Source of the DNA: Lachnospiraceae bacterium
GTDB lineage: Bacteria; Bacillota; Clostridia; Lachnospirales; Lachnospiraceae
Assembly: GCA_022781925.1 (NCBI GenBank)
Contig: JALESO010000014.1
Span: 1-64,000 of the forward strand
Reading direction: 5' to 3'
Length of the DNA: 64,000 nucleotides
Both the position numbers and the translations under genes were made by a program. Below the pieces are notes generated by a model that had not been told where the DNA came from, ran no database searches, and saw only the letters and a program-made list of their open reading frames with translations. Position 1 is the stretch's first letter. The number at the start of each line of letters is the position of its first letter. Shown here piece after piece: positions 9,030 to 17,989 of the stretch.

Positions 9030-10499
9030 TTATTTCGTGCCAAGCTCCATCCAGAACTCCACGCCATCTTCATGGTTGATGACGCCACACTGCTGGTGGA
9101 AGGAATCCATGATGGCCTTTACGATGGACAGACCGATACCGCTTCCACCGTACTCCCGGGTCCGCGCCTTGTCTACTTTGTAGAATTTTACCCAGATTTT
9201 GTCAATATCTTCCTCTGGGATCGGCTGTCCGGTGTTAAACACGCTGACACGCAATTTATCTTCTGAACGTGTGTAGAACACGCGAATCAGTTTTTCTCCA
9301 TCCGCATGGTTGATGGCATTACTCATATAGTTGGTGATGACTTCCTCCACTTTGAACTCGTCCCCCCATACCCAGGCTTCCTCCGAATCTTCCAGTTCCA
9401 GACGGATACCCTTCTGCTCCATCAGGATTTTGGTGGAATTTGCCACGCCACGGATCAGTTCTGTCATATCAAACCGCTCCATAATGACCTGATCATTGCC
9501 AAATTCCAGCTGGTTCAACGTCAGAAGTTTCTTCACCATACGGTTCATTTTATCCGCTTCATCAATGATGACATCGCAGTAAAACTCACGGCTTTCGGCA
9601 TCATCATTAATGCATTCCTGCAGTCCTTCCGCATAGCCCTGGATCAGTGCCAGCGGTGTCTTCAGTTCATGGGAAACATTTGACAGAAATTCTTTCCGCA
9701 TCTCATCGATCTGTATCTTTTTCTCAATATCATCCTGCAGTTCCACATTGGCAGTCTTCAGTTCAGAAATCGTCCGCTCCAGATTTTCCGACAGGCGGTT
9801 GATATGGTTGCCCAGTTCTTCCACTTCATAACTGTTGGACTGGTTGCTCTCATACTTCGCGTTGAAATCCAGATCCACCATCCGCTTGGAAATATCCGTC
9901 AGCTGCTGCAATGGTCTCGTAATGTGTCTTGTCGTAAAAAATGCCACAAGAAGGCTCGCTACAATAGCGGCTGCTCCCGCAAACAACAGAAATCGGTTGG
10001 AGATTGCCGCACTTTCCCGGATACTTTCCACTGCGGTACGCATCAGAACCATATCTCCGTTTTCCAAGACTCCAACCAGCACCAGATATTCGGAATCCAG
10101 ACGGGTGTCCGTCTTTCGCAATAACTGATACTGATCATTGGAATACAGCACTTCCATTTTATCTCCATGCAAAAGGACATCCCAGAACTCCGTCCGCAAT
10201 GCATCCAGATCGTTCACAGAAGAACGCAGTACCTTTCCGTCCTGCTGTAAGATCAACGCCATAATATTTCCATTGGAACACAGATTGTCAAAAGTAACGG
10301 CAAATTCGTCCGATTCCAGTTCATCCTGCGCACTTGCATTGGAGATTGTCTGATAGTTTTCCATCAAAAGTTCTTTTTTATTGTGCATATAATAACGCGG
10401 CAACAACGTGGTGTTCAATACCCAGCAAAGCAGGATCGCACCTGCCACCAGCAGACTGACAATAGACGTAACCTGCCGCGTCAGCGAATGTTTTTTCAT
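9030..10499 (-). CDS. Sensor histidine kinase, HAMP-HisKA-HATPase type
   Basis: Membrane sensor kinase, partner of the response regulator directly upstream. Membrane segments lie at about 12-33 and 170-190 and enclose an extracytoplasmic sensor region of about 135 residues. HAMP follows (TTRHITRPLQQL at about 190), then a coiled coil, the HisKA box FLSNVSHELKTPLALIQGY with phospho-accepting His277, and the HATPase domain with N box (VITNYMSNAINHA) and G box (GGSGIGLSIVKAIM). It has 489 residues. Overall it looks like the PhoR/ResE/VanS-like class of Clostridia. The signal is unknown; the sensor region has no motif I recognise. Confidence 0.92.
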   Translation of the reverse strand: MKKHSLTRQVTSIVSLLVAGAILLCWVLNTTLLPRYYMHNKKELLMENYQTISNASAQDELESDEFAVTFDNLCSNGNIMALILQQDGKVLRSSVNDLDALRTEFWDVLLHGDKMEVLYSNDQYQLLRKTDTRLDSEYLVLVGVLENGDMVLMRTAVESIRESAAISNRFLLFAGAAAIVASLLVAFFTTRHITRPLQQLTDISKRMVDLDFNAKYESNQSNSYEVEELGNHINRLSENLERTISELKTANVELQDDIEKKIQIDEMRKEFLSNVSHELKTPLALIQGYAEGLQECINDDAESREFYCDVIIDEADKMNRMVKKLLTLNQLEFGNDQVIMERFDMTELIRGVANSTKILMEQKGIRLELEDSEEAWVWGDEFKVEEVITNYMSNAINHADGEKLIRVFYTRSEDKLRVSVFNTGQPIPEEDIDKIWVKFYKVDKARTREYGGSGIGLSIVKAIMDSFHQQCGVINHEDGVEFWMELGTK

Positions 10500-10561
10500 A
10501 CTACTCCTTATCTTTTATTTTGCAGACCATCTTATCACAGACCATATGGGGCTGCATATCC

Positions 10562-11239
10562 TTAAACTTCAAACTTATATCCCATCCCCCATATGGTCTT
10601 AATGTATTCTCCTTTGTCACCCAGCTTGCTGCGCAGTTTTTTCACATGGGTGTCAATGGTTCTTGCGTCTCCAAAATAATCATAATTCCATACATGGTTC
10701 AGGATCTTCTCACGAGACAACGCAATTCCCACATTTTCCATAAAATAAGTAAGCAGTTCAAACTCTTTGAAACTCATCTCAACATTTTTTCCGTCAATGG
10801 TCACGGTATGCGCATTTTTGTCCAGACAGATGCCACCGACATTCAGACTGCCTTCCATATTCAGCTGATTGGTGCGGCGCAAAATAGCCTCCACTCTGGC
10901 CACCAGGATCTTCGGGGAAAATGGTTTTGAGATATACTCGTCCACACCGAGATCAAATCCCATCAGTTCATCGCTCTCATCACTTTTTGCCGTCAGCATG
11001 ATGATCGGCACTTTGGATGATTCCCGGATTTCACGGCATACTTCCCAGCCATTCATCTTCGGCATCATAACATCCAGAATGATCAGTGCAATGTCTTTGT
11101 CCTCATAAAACAGATCCAGTGCAGCCTCACCATCTCCGGCTTCCACAACATCAAAATCGTGCTTTACCAGAAAGTCCCGCACCAGCTTCCGCATTCTACT
11201 CTCATCATCAACCACAAGAATTTTTAATTTATCCATCAT
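10562..11239 (-). CDS. OmpR/PhoB-family response regulator
   Basis: DNA-binding response regulator. The receiver domain (1-120) has the acidic pocket DDES, the phospho-acceptor Asp56 in LIILDVMMPKMNG, the Thr in MLTAKSD and the Lys in DEYISKPF. The C-terminal winged-helix domain (130-225) ends in RTIDTHVKKLRSKLG and IKTIWGMGYKFEV. It has 225 residues. GGAGGG lies just before the double ATG at 11239. It is 62 bp upstream of the sensor kinase, so the two are an evident pair. The target genes are not apparent. Confidence 0.93.
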   Translation of the reverse strand: MMDKLKILVVDDESRMRKLVRDFLVKHDFDVVEAGDGEAALDLFYEDKDIALIILDVMMPKMNGWEVCREIRESSKVPIIMLTAKSDESDELMGFDLGVDEYISKPFSPKILVARVEAILRRTNQLNMEGSLNVGGICLDKNAHTVTIDGKNVEMSFKEFELLTYFMENVGIALSREKILNHVWNYDYFGDARTIDTHVKKLRSKLGDKGEYIKTIWGMGYKFEV

Positions 11240-11390
11240 AAGTCCCTCCGGTCTTCTATCATTTTCAAAAATAGTGTCATATTCATATCAGATATTCTAT
11301 GTTCAAGCAGAATATCTCTTTTATAAGGCTGAGTATATCTGATAAATGTGTCTATTTTATGGAAATAGCAGGGTGTATCACAGTTTATAC

Positions 11391-11429
11391 AAAAAACGAC
11401 ACCTGAAAGCACGATTGCTTTCGGTGTCA
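11391..11429 (-). terminator. Rho-independent terminator of ssrA
   Basis: On the minus strand GACACCGAAAGC pairs with GCTTTCAGGTGTC around a short loop and is followed by GTTTTTTG. It lies just beyond the tmRNA 3' end. Confidence 0.85.
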
Positions 11430-11434
11430 TTTTA

Positions 11435-11776
11435 TGGAGATGAGGGGAATCGAACCCCTGTCCGAAATTCCAGCCACCGTACTTCTACGAGCGTAGTCAC
11501 TGTATTGACATTCCCTCCGCCGAACACCCAGTAACCGGTTTTCGGTTTCAGTAGCTTCATATTACGCCCTTATACGCAAAGCTTTGTATAAGTCGTTTCC
11601 TGCATGGTCGATGCCTGGGTCCGAAAGTGCAGGTGCTCCCGGTCAGACAAGCTGCAACTTAGGCAGCCAGTGCTAATTTATTATTATCAGCGTTTATATT
11701 TAGATTTGAAATTTAACGCATTTCATGCGGCTCGCTTCTCCGGCTTTTAAAACCCCGTCGAAACCAGTACATCCCC
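11435..11776 (-). ncRNA. ssrA: Transfer-messenger RNA (tmRNA)
   Basis: Rescues stalled ribosomes and tags the unfinished protein for proteolysis together with SmpB. On the minus strand the 5' end GGGGATG pairs with the 3' CATCTCC to make the acceptor stem. The TTCGACGGGG segment and the T-arm GGTTCGATTCC are typical. The tag reading frame ends in the residues ADNNKLALAA followed by TAA; the resume codon is not certain to me. The CCA tail is not encoded: after the discriminator A the sequence runs TAAAA, so CCA must be added. Length is 342 nt. It lies with smpB and rnr, its functional partners. Confidence 0.95.
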
Positions 11777-11832
11777 GAATTACTTCGGCGGATCATGCCA
11801 GTTATCAGATACTTATCGTTCTGATCTTTGTT

Positions 11833-11861
11833 ATTATATGGGATTTTTTTCAGTTCGTCAA
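11833..11861 (-). promoter_or_regulatory. Sigma-A promoter of ssrA
   Basis: TTGACG (11856-11861), a 17-bp spacer and TATAAT (11833-11838) on the minus strand, an almost perfect housekeeping promoter. It predicts a start near 11826 and so a leader of about 50 nt that RNase P would remove from pre-tmRNA. Confidence 0.88.
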
Positions 11862-11895
11862 GAGAAAAGCCTCCCGCTAAACCAACAGTTTAGAT

Positions 11896-12071
11896 GTACC
11901 GTTACAGTTCACTCATCATATGCATTCAGATATTGATCATGCTTGCATGAGGAGATATCTGAATGCATAATGATGAAGGGAGCACCTTTTTATGAGCAAA
12001 AGTAGGAGCGTAGCTACGGAGAAGCCCGAAGGGCGTTTTGCGAATGGCGCGTGTGAGCTGTAACGGTGTAC
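11896..12071. repeat. Nested palindromic element between smpB and ssrA
   Basis: This fills most of the 345-bp gap between smpB and ssrA. The outer arms are GTACCGTTACAGTTCAC (11896-11912) and, inverted, GTGTGAGCTGTAACGGTGTAC (12051-12071). Inside, 11914-11975 is an almost perfect 62-nt hairpin: the arms at 11914-11933 and 11955-11975 pair with one bulged base, and the tip TCATGC-TT-GCATGA also pairs. The remaining part (11976-12050) holds a small GCCC-GAA-GGGC hairpin. The U-G pair in the outer stem exists only if the plus strand is the RNA. It resembles the element at 42174-42307 in hairpin layout and in a shared TGTGAG/TGTAACGG segment. The function is unknown. Confidence 0.75.
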
Positions 12072-12121
12072 AGTGATTCCAATGAGAATATGTCAGATTA
12101 CACCGACCAGAATAACGATAT

Positions 12122-12589
12122 TTAATACAGGTTTTTCACTTTGAACTCCCGTTCTACTTCACGACGCTGATCTTTCTTTGCGATATCCTGACGTTTGTCG
12201 TACAGTTTTTTACCGCGGGCGAGGCCGATCTCCACTTTGATCAGATCCCCTTTGATGTAAACTTTCAACGGTACAAGCGTGTAACCCTTTTCTGCGATCT
12301 TTCCTGCCAGCTTGTTGATCTCGTATTTGTGAAGCAGCAGTTTCTTCGGGCGCAGCGGATCACGGTTGAAGATATTTCCTTTTTCATACGGGCTGATGTG
12401 CAGTCCATAGGCAATGACTTCCCCGTTTTCGATCCGGATAAAGGACTCTTTGACACTGCATTTTCCCATACGCACAGATTTCACTTCGGTTCCATGCAGT
12501 GCCACGCCTGCCTCATATGTCTCATCAATAAAATAATCGTGATAGGCTTTTTTATTATTTGCGACTAATTTGTATCTGTCTTTTCCCAT
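12122..12589 (-). CDS. smpB: SsrA-binding protein SmpB
   Basis: RNA-binding partner of tmRNA, needed to bring it to stalled ribosomes. It has 155 residues. Family signatures are clear: [20 protein letters not shown] near the start, [10 protein letters not shown], the GLHISPY segment, and the basic C-terminal tail ([14 protein letters not shown]) that enters the ribosomal A site. It lies 21 bp downstream of rnr and upstream of ssrA in the same direction, a functional neighbourhood for trans-translation. Confidence 0.97.
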   Translation of the reverse strand: MGKDRYKLVANNKKAYHDYFIDETYEAGVALHGTEVKSVRMGKCSVKESFIRIENGEVIAYGLHISPYEKGNIFNRDPLRPKKLLLHKYEINKLAGKIAEKGYTLVPLKVYIKGDLIKVEIGLARGKKLYDKRQDIAKKDQRREVEREFKVKNLY

Positions 12590-12610
12590 AATTCTTCTAC
12601 CTTTACATAT

Positions 12611-14767
12611 TTACATATCATTCATTTCAGATTTTTCTGTTTTTTCAGGTTCCACCAGTTCAAAATCGATTCTGCGCACCAGCTTGTCCGTGCCGATGAC
12701 ACGGATTTTTACAGTCTGACCAAGTTTGTAACTCTTGCCGGTGTTCTCACCCACCATCTCGTAGGTGTCCTCCACATAGTTATAGTAGTCCCCGCGCAGC
12801 GTCGTCACATGCACCATGCCTTCCACGGTATTCGGCAGTTCCACATACAGACCATAGTTCGTGATACCGGAGATCACACCCTCGTACTCGTTGCCGATGC
12901 GGCTCTCCATGTACTCTACTTTTTTCATCTTGATGGTCTCACGCTCTGCCTCATCCGCACGGCGTTCCAGCTGGCTGGTCTGCTGCGCTACTTCCGGAAG
13001 GATCTTCCAGTAATGCTCGATCCGTTTCTCATTCATTCGTCCCCGCAGGTTGTCCTTGATGATCCGATGGATCTGCAGATCCGGATAACGGCGAATCGGA
13101 GAGGTAAAATGACAGTAATACTGGGCTGCCAGTCCAAAATGTCCCACACACTCCACGCTGTATTTTGCCTGTTTCATGGAACGCAGGGTCAGCCGCGAGA
13201 TCAGTCCCTCCACCGGAGTATCTTCGATCTTTGTCAGCAGCTTCTGCAGCTCCTTGGGATGCACCTCATCGGAACCGATATGGATATGGTATCCGAAATT
13301 GTTGATAAAGGTGCTGAGTTTTTTGATCTTTTCGGTATCCGGCACTTCATGGGTACGGTATACAAAGGGCAGTTCCTGCCAGAAATAATCCTGTGCCACG
13401 GTCTCATTGGCCGCCAGCATAAAATCTTCGATGATCTTAGTAGCCGGATTGCGGTCATACGGTTTGATGTCCACCGGATGTCCCTGACTGTCCAGGATCA
13501 CCTTTGTCTCCGGAAAATCAAAATCGATGGAACCACGTTTCCGGCGTTTGGCACGGAGCAGATCTGCCACTTCTTTCATATCAAAAAACATCTGTACAAA
13601 GTCTTTGTACGCTTCTGTCTTTTCCGGATCCTTCAGCGTAATGATCTTGTTGACATCCGTGTAGCTCATCCGCCGGTCTACATTGATGACGGATTCCGCA
13701 ATGCGGTGATCCACGATATTTCCTTTGCCGTCGATCTTCATGATACAGCTCAGAGTCAGCCGGTCTTCCCCCTGGTTCAGGGAACAGATACCATTTGACA
13801 ATGTATGCGGCAGCATCGGGATCACACGATCCACCAGATATACACTGGTGCCGCGTTTTAATGCCTCCACATCCAGTGCGCTGTGCTCCTGCACATAGTT
13901 CGTCACATCTGCGATATGCACGCCCAGCTGCCAGAAATCCCCGTCTCTGGTCAGCGTCACTGCATCATCCAGATCCTTCGCATCTTCGCCGTCGATGGTA
14001 ACCGTCTGCCAGTCACGCAGATCCATACGTCCTGCCATATCTGCGAAAGTGACATCTTTTGCCACACGCTCCGCCTGATTCAGCACTTTCTCCGGAAATT
14101 CCATCGGAAGTCCGTAAGCCCGCACCAGAGACAGGATATCTGTCCCCGGATCATTCTCATGACCGAGAATCTCAATGACTTTTCCCTCCGGCTTTTTGCC
14201 GTTTCCGCCATAGGAGGTCAGTTCCACCACCACTTTATGACTGGTGACAGCACCTTTGGATCGTTCTGCCGGAACAAAGATATCCATATTGATCCGTGGA
14301 TTGTCCGGGCGGACAAAACCAAAGGTCTTGCTTTTTTCAAAGGTTCCAACCACGGTCTTCAGACCATGCTCCAGGATCTTTACGACTTTTCCTTCCCGGC
14401 GTTTTCCACTGGAAGGAACCAGCGCGATCTGTACCACATCATCCTGAATCGCACCGTTGGTGCTACTCTCCGGAATAAAGATATCTTCCGTCTCACCCTC
14501 GATGGTAACAAAACCAAAGCCACGGGCATGTGCGGTAAAGACGCCGGTGAGGTTCGGGCTTGTCCCCTTTGTGTATTTTCCTTTTGATGAAACCTCGATC
14601 TTGCCTTCTGCTACCAGTGCATCCAGCACTTCCTGAAGTTCGTGGCGCTGTGCCTTCGGCACATTCATCAGAATGGCCATTTCTTTTGCTTTCATCGGCA
14701 CATAGAACTCATCACAGATGAGACCATATACCGTCTGTTTTCTCTCTTCTAATAATTCTTTTCTCAT
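12611..14767 (-). CDS. rnr: Ribonuclease R
   Basis: Processive 3'-5' exoribonuclease that degrades structured RNA and acts with tmRNA/SmpB in clearing defective mRNA. The order is an N-terminal winged-helix-like region (1-70), cold-shock domains (about 75-225; GVFTAHARGFGFVTIEGE), the catalytic RNB domain (about 250-580; TIDGEDAKDLDDAVTL with the metal-binding aspartates, then FTSPIRRYPDLQIHR) and a C-terminal S1 domain (GVISGITNYGLYVELPNTVEGMVH is the start, near 630). It has 718 residues, typical of Firmicutes. It is the first gene of the rnr-smpB pair and lies 127 bp below secG. Confidence 0.97.
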   Translation of the reverse strand: MRKELLEERKQTVYGLICDEFYVPMKAKEMAILMNVPKAQRHELQEVLDALVAEGKIEVSSKGKYTKGTSPNLTGVFTAHARGFGFVTIEGETEDIFIPESSTNGAIQDDVVQIALVPSSGKRREGKVVKILEHGLKTVVGTFEKSKTFGFVRPDNPRINMDIFVPAERSKGAVTSHKVVVELTSYGGNGKKPEGKVIEILGHENDPGTDILSLVRAYGLPMEFPEKVLNQAERVAKDVTFADMAGRMDLRDWQTVTIDGEDAKDLDDAVTLTRDGDFWQLGVHIADVTNYVQEHSALDVEALKRGTSVYLVDRVIPMLPHTLSNGICSLNQGEDRLTLSCIMKIDGKGNIVDHRIAESVINVDRRMSYTDVNKIITLKDPEKTEAYKDFVQMFFDMKEVADLLRAKRRKRGSIDFDFPETKVILDSQGHPVDIKPYDRNPATKIIEDFMLAANETVAQDYFWQELPFVYRTHEVPDTEKIKKLSTFINNFGYHIHIGSDEVHPKELQKLLTKIEDTPVEGLISRLTLRSMKQAKYSVECVGHFGLAAQYYCHFTSPIRRYPDLQIHRIIKDNLRGRMNEKRIEHYWKILPEVAQQTSQLERRADEAERETIKMKKVEYMESRIGNEYEGVISGITNYGLYVELPNTVEGMVHVTTLRGDYYNYVEDTYEMVGENTGKSYKLGQTVKIRVIGTDKLVRRIDFELVEPEKTEKSEMNDM

Positions 14768-14861
14768 ACTATTCTATCCCCCACTGAAAACGCGGCAATT
14801 TTACGAACATCGATATATATATGATAGCAAATTCATCGTAATTTCCTAATCAAACAACAAA

Positions 14862-14883
14862 AGGCTGTCGATAACGACAGCCT
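14862..14883 (-). terminator. Terminator after secG
   Basis: A 9-bp perfect stem, AGGCTGTCG/CGACAGCCT, with a 4-nt loop, followed on the minus strand by TTTTGTTGTTTG. It lies 11 bp beyond the secG stop and separates secG from rnr. Confidence 0.9.
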
Positions 14884-14894
14884 CTTAGGTATTC

Positions 14895-15146
14895 TTACTG
14901 AAAACGTCCGATTGTCAGCACTGCAGAAATAATAAGGAAAAGTGCCAGGAGAACTCTTGTGATCTTAACAAGCATTCCTTCCATGGAACGTCCTTTATTC
15001 TTGCTCCAATAAGTATCGGCGGAACCGGTTAATGCACCCAGTCCGTTGTTCTTACCTTCCTGCATTAATACGATAACTGTCATGATAATACTTAATATAA
15101 TAAATACGATCTGTACGATTGTTCTTGCGATTTCCACTGTATCCAC
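14895..15146 (-). CDS. secG: Preprotein translocase subunit SecG
   Basis: Small accessory subunit of the SecYEG channel in the cytoplasmic membrane. It has 83 residues with two hydrophobic segments (about 8-28 and 60-80). The conserved loop LMQEGKNNGLGALTGSADTYWSKNKGRSMEGML lies between them (family hallmarks: LMQEGK, GLG, and the S-D-T-Y/F segment). It is followed by a strong terminator. The gene is close to rnr-smpB, a common Firmicutes arrangement. Confidence 0.95.
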   Translation of the reverse strand: MDTVEIARTIVQIVFIILSIIMTVIVLMQEGKNNGLGALTGSADTYWSKNKGRSMEGMLVKITRVLLALFLIISAVLTIGRFQ

Positions 15147-15231
15147 CTCCCGCGGTTAAACTTTCATGTCCTAAGACACCCATAATCATTTAATATCATA
15201 GCATATCTGCCCGTAAAAAGCAAATATTTTT

Positions 15232-15666
15232 TTACCAAAGGCTCCGAAACCATTTATTCGGAATCACAAACACACACACGATGCCAAGCACAATGGCCGC
15301 CACCGCCTTAAAAGTCTCCAGCCCGCTGCTCATGGCTGCCGCCGCATCTCCGATCATGATATCATAGATCGTATTATAGATGCCGATCCCCGGCACAATG
15401 GGAAAGATGCCTGAGATCATAAACACATTCGACGGCACTTTCCGCCAGACCGCGAACAGCCGGGCACAGAACACGATGACCACCGTAGCCGCAAAACATG
15501 CCAGCGTATTGGAAAAACGAAGATTCACCAGCAGATACACCAGCCACCCCAGTGTTCCGGTCAGTCCGCAGACGATATACTGTTTTTTCGGTACATGAAA
15601 CAGCACCGAAAATGCGATGGTCGCCAGAAATGCAGCCGCAAGCTGCCCGATAGCATTGATCAGCAT
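15232..15666 (-). CDS. Threonine/serine exporter family, small C-terminal-type subunit
   Basis: Integral membrane protein of 144 residues with four or five hydrophobic segments. It matches the second half of the ThrE family (the ThrE_2/DUF3815 type) in segments such as GLTGTLGWLVYLL and the final PNKWFRSLW region. With the preceding gene it would make a two-part ThrE-like amino-acid exporter: single-chain ThrE of Corynebacterium joins both parts. The spacing is 17 bp, so they are co-transcribed. The substrate is inferred only from the family. Confidence 0.82.
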   Translation of the reverse strand: MLINAIGQLAAAFLATIAFSVLFHVPKKQYIVCGLTGTLGWLVYLLVNLRFSNTLACFAATVVIVFCARLFAVWRKVPSNVFMISGIFPIVPGIGIYNTIYDIMIGDAAAAMSSGLETFKAVAAIVLGIVCVFVIPNKWFRSLW

Positions 15667-15683
15667 TGTTTTTCCTCCCCCCG

Positions 15684-16436
15684 TTACAATTTTAATCCCA
15701 GTCCCACGCCTATGGCAATGGAACAGAATACCAGAATGGCATCCAGAAGCCGGACACAGCCCGACAGATAATCCCCATCCACGATATCACGGATTCCGTT
15801 GGTAAATGCCACTCCCGGGATCATCGGTATGATGGCTCCCGCAATGGCCAGATCCAGATGATCCGACACCCCGATCCGGTTCAGCACCACACAGATGACC
15901 GTCACCAGCAGTCCGCCGATGATATCCAGCAGCACCTTTGAGATATTGACCTGTTTCGCATCCAGGAAACAGAAAAACAGCTGCAGGATCACCCCGCACA
16001 CAAAGGCGGCCAGACAGTCCCAGAGACTTCCGCCAAAGAGATAACCAAAGGCTGCCGCGCCTACACCGGAAGAAAGGACCAGTTCCCATGCCGGTTCGTT
16101 TTTCGCTTCCTGAATCTCCTGCAGACGTGCAAGTGCAGTGTCGATGGACAGATTCTCCTGCTCGATCCTGCGGGACAGTTCATTGATATCACATAATTTT
16201 TTCATATTTACGGATATGGAGGGCACATATTTCAGTCGCGTGGAGGTATGATCCTCCTGCTGATGCAGATTCACAAACAATCCGTTGGTGATGACATACA
16301 TCTCCACTTCTTCCACCTGATAATGATCAGCCACACGCTGGATCGTCTCCTCTACCCTGGAAATCTCAGCACCGTAACAGAGCAATGCTTCCCCCATTCC
16401 GATAATCAGTTTCTGTAATTTTCTCAGTTCCTGCAT
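15684..16436 (-). CDS. Threonine/serine exporter family, large N-terminal-type subunit
   Basis: A 250-residue membrane protein of the ThrE N-terminal (DUF1212) type. The cytoplasmic first 115 residues carry GEALLCYGAEISRVEETIQRV-like family features (GAEISRVE is diagnostic) and a VITNGLFV strand. Five hydrophobic segments follow from about residue 120 to the end, with PMIPGVAFTNGIRDIVDGDYLSG as the conserved loop (PGVAFTNGIRD core). It is first in the two-gene exporter unit and lies 83 bp downstream of the LRR gene. It could share the transcript of the upstream operon, but this is not shown. Confidence 0.85.
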   Translation of the reverse strand: MQELRKLQKLIIGMGEALLCYGAEISRVEETIQRVADHYQVEEVEMYVITNGLFVNLHQQEDHTSTRLKYVPSISVNMKKLCDINELSRRIEQENLSIDTALARLQEIQEAKNEPAWELVLSSGVGAAAFGYLFGGSLWDCLAAFVCGVILQLFFCFLDAKQVNISKVLLDIIGGLLVTVICVVLNRIGVSDHLDLAIAGAIIPMIPGVAFTNGIRDIVDGDYLSGCVRLLDAILVFCSIAIGVGLGLKL

Positions 16437-16519
16437 AATCCCCTTTTATACCTCTGCTTCTGCAATATTCCTTCTTCTGATTTCAATATATTTTCTGTTT
16501 CAAAAGCAGTTTCCCGCCT

Positions 16520-17989
16520 TTATAAAGAAAAATCAAAGGCATTCTCCGCAAAATGTTCCCTCTGATACTCCATCAGATATCCGGTGAGTTTTCCCCGGTG
16601 GCACTCCGTGGTCCAGTCGATCATCTCCTCGATATGCTCCGCAGAGATCGCCCCCGCACTTCCAAGTGCCTCCAGATCCTTTAAGCTGTCCCGTTTGCAG
16701 ATATCATACACCAGATCTTTCAGATGCTCTACGATCAGTGCCTCATACGCCTGTTTGCGAGTATCCGAAAGCTGCACCGGATATTCCAGCCGGAATGCCG
16801 CCATCCGGCAGCGGATCAGGATCTGGGACCAGTCTGCCAGCAATGCGTCATACGCCTCGTAATCATAGCGCAGATTTCCGTCATCATCCTGATAAAACAG
16901 CGCACTGATTTCCCCTTTCCGGTACACCGGGTTCTCCGGGACATACAGTTTCACACCATCCGCTTCCAGTTCCATACACTCCAGCCGGCCGCACTCTGCA
17001 AAAGCATCCTTCGGGATACGCTTTACTGTCTCCGGGATAAACACTTCCCGCAGGTTGGCACGACGCAGCGCCATGGCGCCGATTTCCGTCACCTCTGCCG
17101 GAATCTTCCAGGTCTCATTTTTGCCGAAATATTTGATCAGAAGGCTTCCGTTCTCTCCCCTCTGATAAAAAGCATTGGCATCATGGTAAAAATACCGATT
17201 CTCCGGATGTACCGTCATATACTGGATCCCGTTCATGCTCGGACTCCAGCCATAAGTATCCGTCACCGCATGTTCTCCCAGATCTTTCAGTGTAGACGGC
17301 AGTTCCAGTCCTTCCAGACTGATACAGCAGCGGAACGCATCCGCGCAGATCGTGGTCAGTCCTTCCGGCAGTGCGATCCTGCGCAGCGCCTGGCAGCTTT
17401 CAAAGGCTTCCTCCTCGATGCAGATCACACCTTCCGGCAGTTCCACCTCCTGAATGTACATCTGCCCCTCAAAGGCATGACGCTCAATGACTGTGGTTTT
17501 TGGATCCACCGTATACTGTGTTCTCTGATCCTCTGCCCGCACAGCCACCAGGGCATAACCGTCTTCCCGCTTCTCGTATAATCCATAGCCGTCGGAAAAA
17601 TAATACGGATTCTCCGGTGCCACATCAATGGCTACTTTTCCCCATTCCCAGGGACGTTTCAGATTTTCCACCGTGGAAGGCAGGAAAATCTGCGTCACTG
17701 CAGTCACCAGCAGGATATTTTCCCCGATACGGCGGACACCTTCCTGCAGCACCAGCTGTTCCAGGCTCATACACATTTTGAAGGCGCCATCCCCGATATC
17801 TGTCACGCTGCCGGGCACTTCCACCCGCTCAATCAGCGCTCCGTAGGCGCTGAATGCCTCCGGTGCGATCACTTTCACCGGAAGCCCTTCTATCTCTGCG
17901 GGGATAGTGACATGAAGTTCCTCCCCGCAGTATTCTTCGATGACGATCCCGTCATCCTCAATCCTATATCTGTAACTGTTCCAAAGCAT
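16520..17989 (-). CDS. Leucine-rich-repeat (BspA-like, LRR_5) protein
   Basis: About 489 residues, without a signal peptide or membrane segment. Roughly residues 15-360 carry repeats of the BspA/LRR_5 kind: consensus pieces such as VTDIGDGAFKMCMSLEQLVL, ICIEEEAFESCQALRRIALP and TEIGAMALRRANLREVFIP recur about every 23 residues. The last 120 residues are helical and match nothing I know. I prefer the ATG at 17989 (MLWNSYRYR), preceded by CAGGAA, over the ATG at 18013. Either start overlaps the end of the AAA+ gene, so the two are translationally coupled. Its place after MoxR and VWA genes suggests a scaffold or client-recognition role. That is an inference. Confidence 0.8.
   Translation of the reverse strand: MLWNSYRYRIEDDGIVIEEYCGEELHVTIPAEIEGLPVKVIAPEAFSAYGALIERVEVPGSVTDIGDGAFKMCMSLEQLVLQEGVRRIGENILLVTAVTQIFLPSTVENLKRPWEWGKVAIDVAPENPYYFSDGYGLYEKREDGYALVAVRAEDQRTQYTVDPKTTVIERHAFEGQMYIQEVELPEGVICIEEEAFESCQALRRIALPEGLTTICADAFRCCISLEGLELPSTLKDLGEHAVTDTYGWSPSMNGIQYMTVHPENRYFYHDANAFYQRGENGSLLIKYFGKNETWKIPAEVTEIGAMALRRANLREVFIPETVKRIPKDAFAECGRLECMELEADGVKLYVPENPVYRKGEISALFYQDDDGNLRYDYEAYDALLADWSQILIRCRMAAFRLEYPVQLSDTRKQAYEALIVEHLKDLVYDICKRDSLKDLEALGSAGAISAEHIEEMIDWTTECHRGKLTGYLMEYQREHFAENAFDFSL

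Noticed and set aside
11435..11776. tRNA-like T-arm signal at 11445-11465
   Set aside because: It belongs to tmRNA, as shown by the matching acceptor stem 320 nt away and the encoded tag; it is not a separate tRNA.
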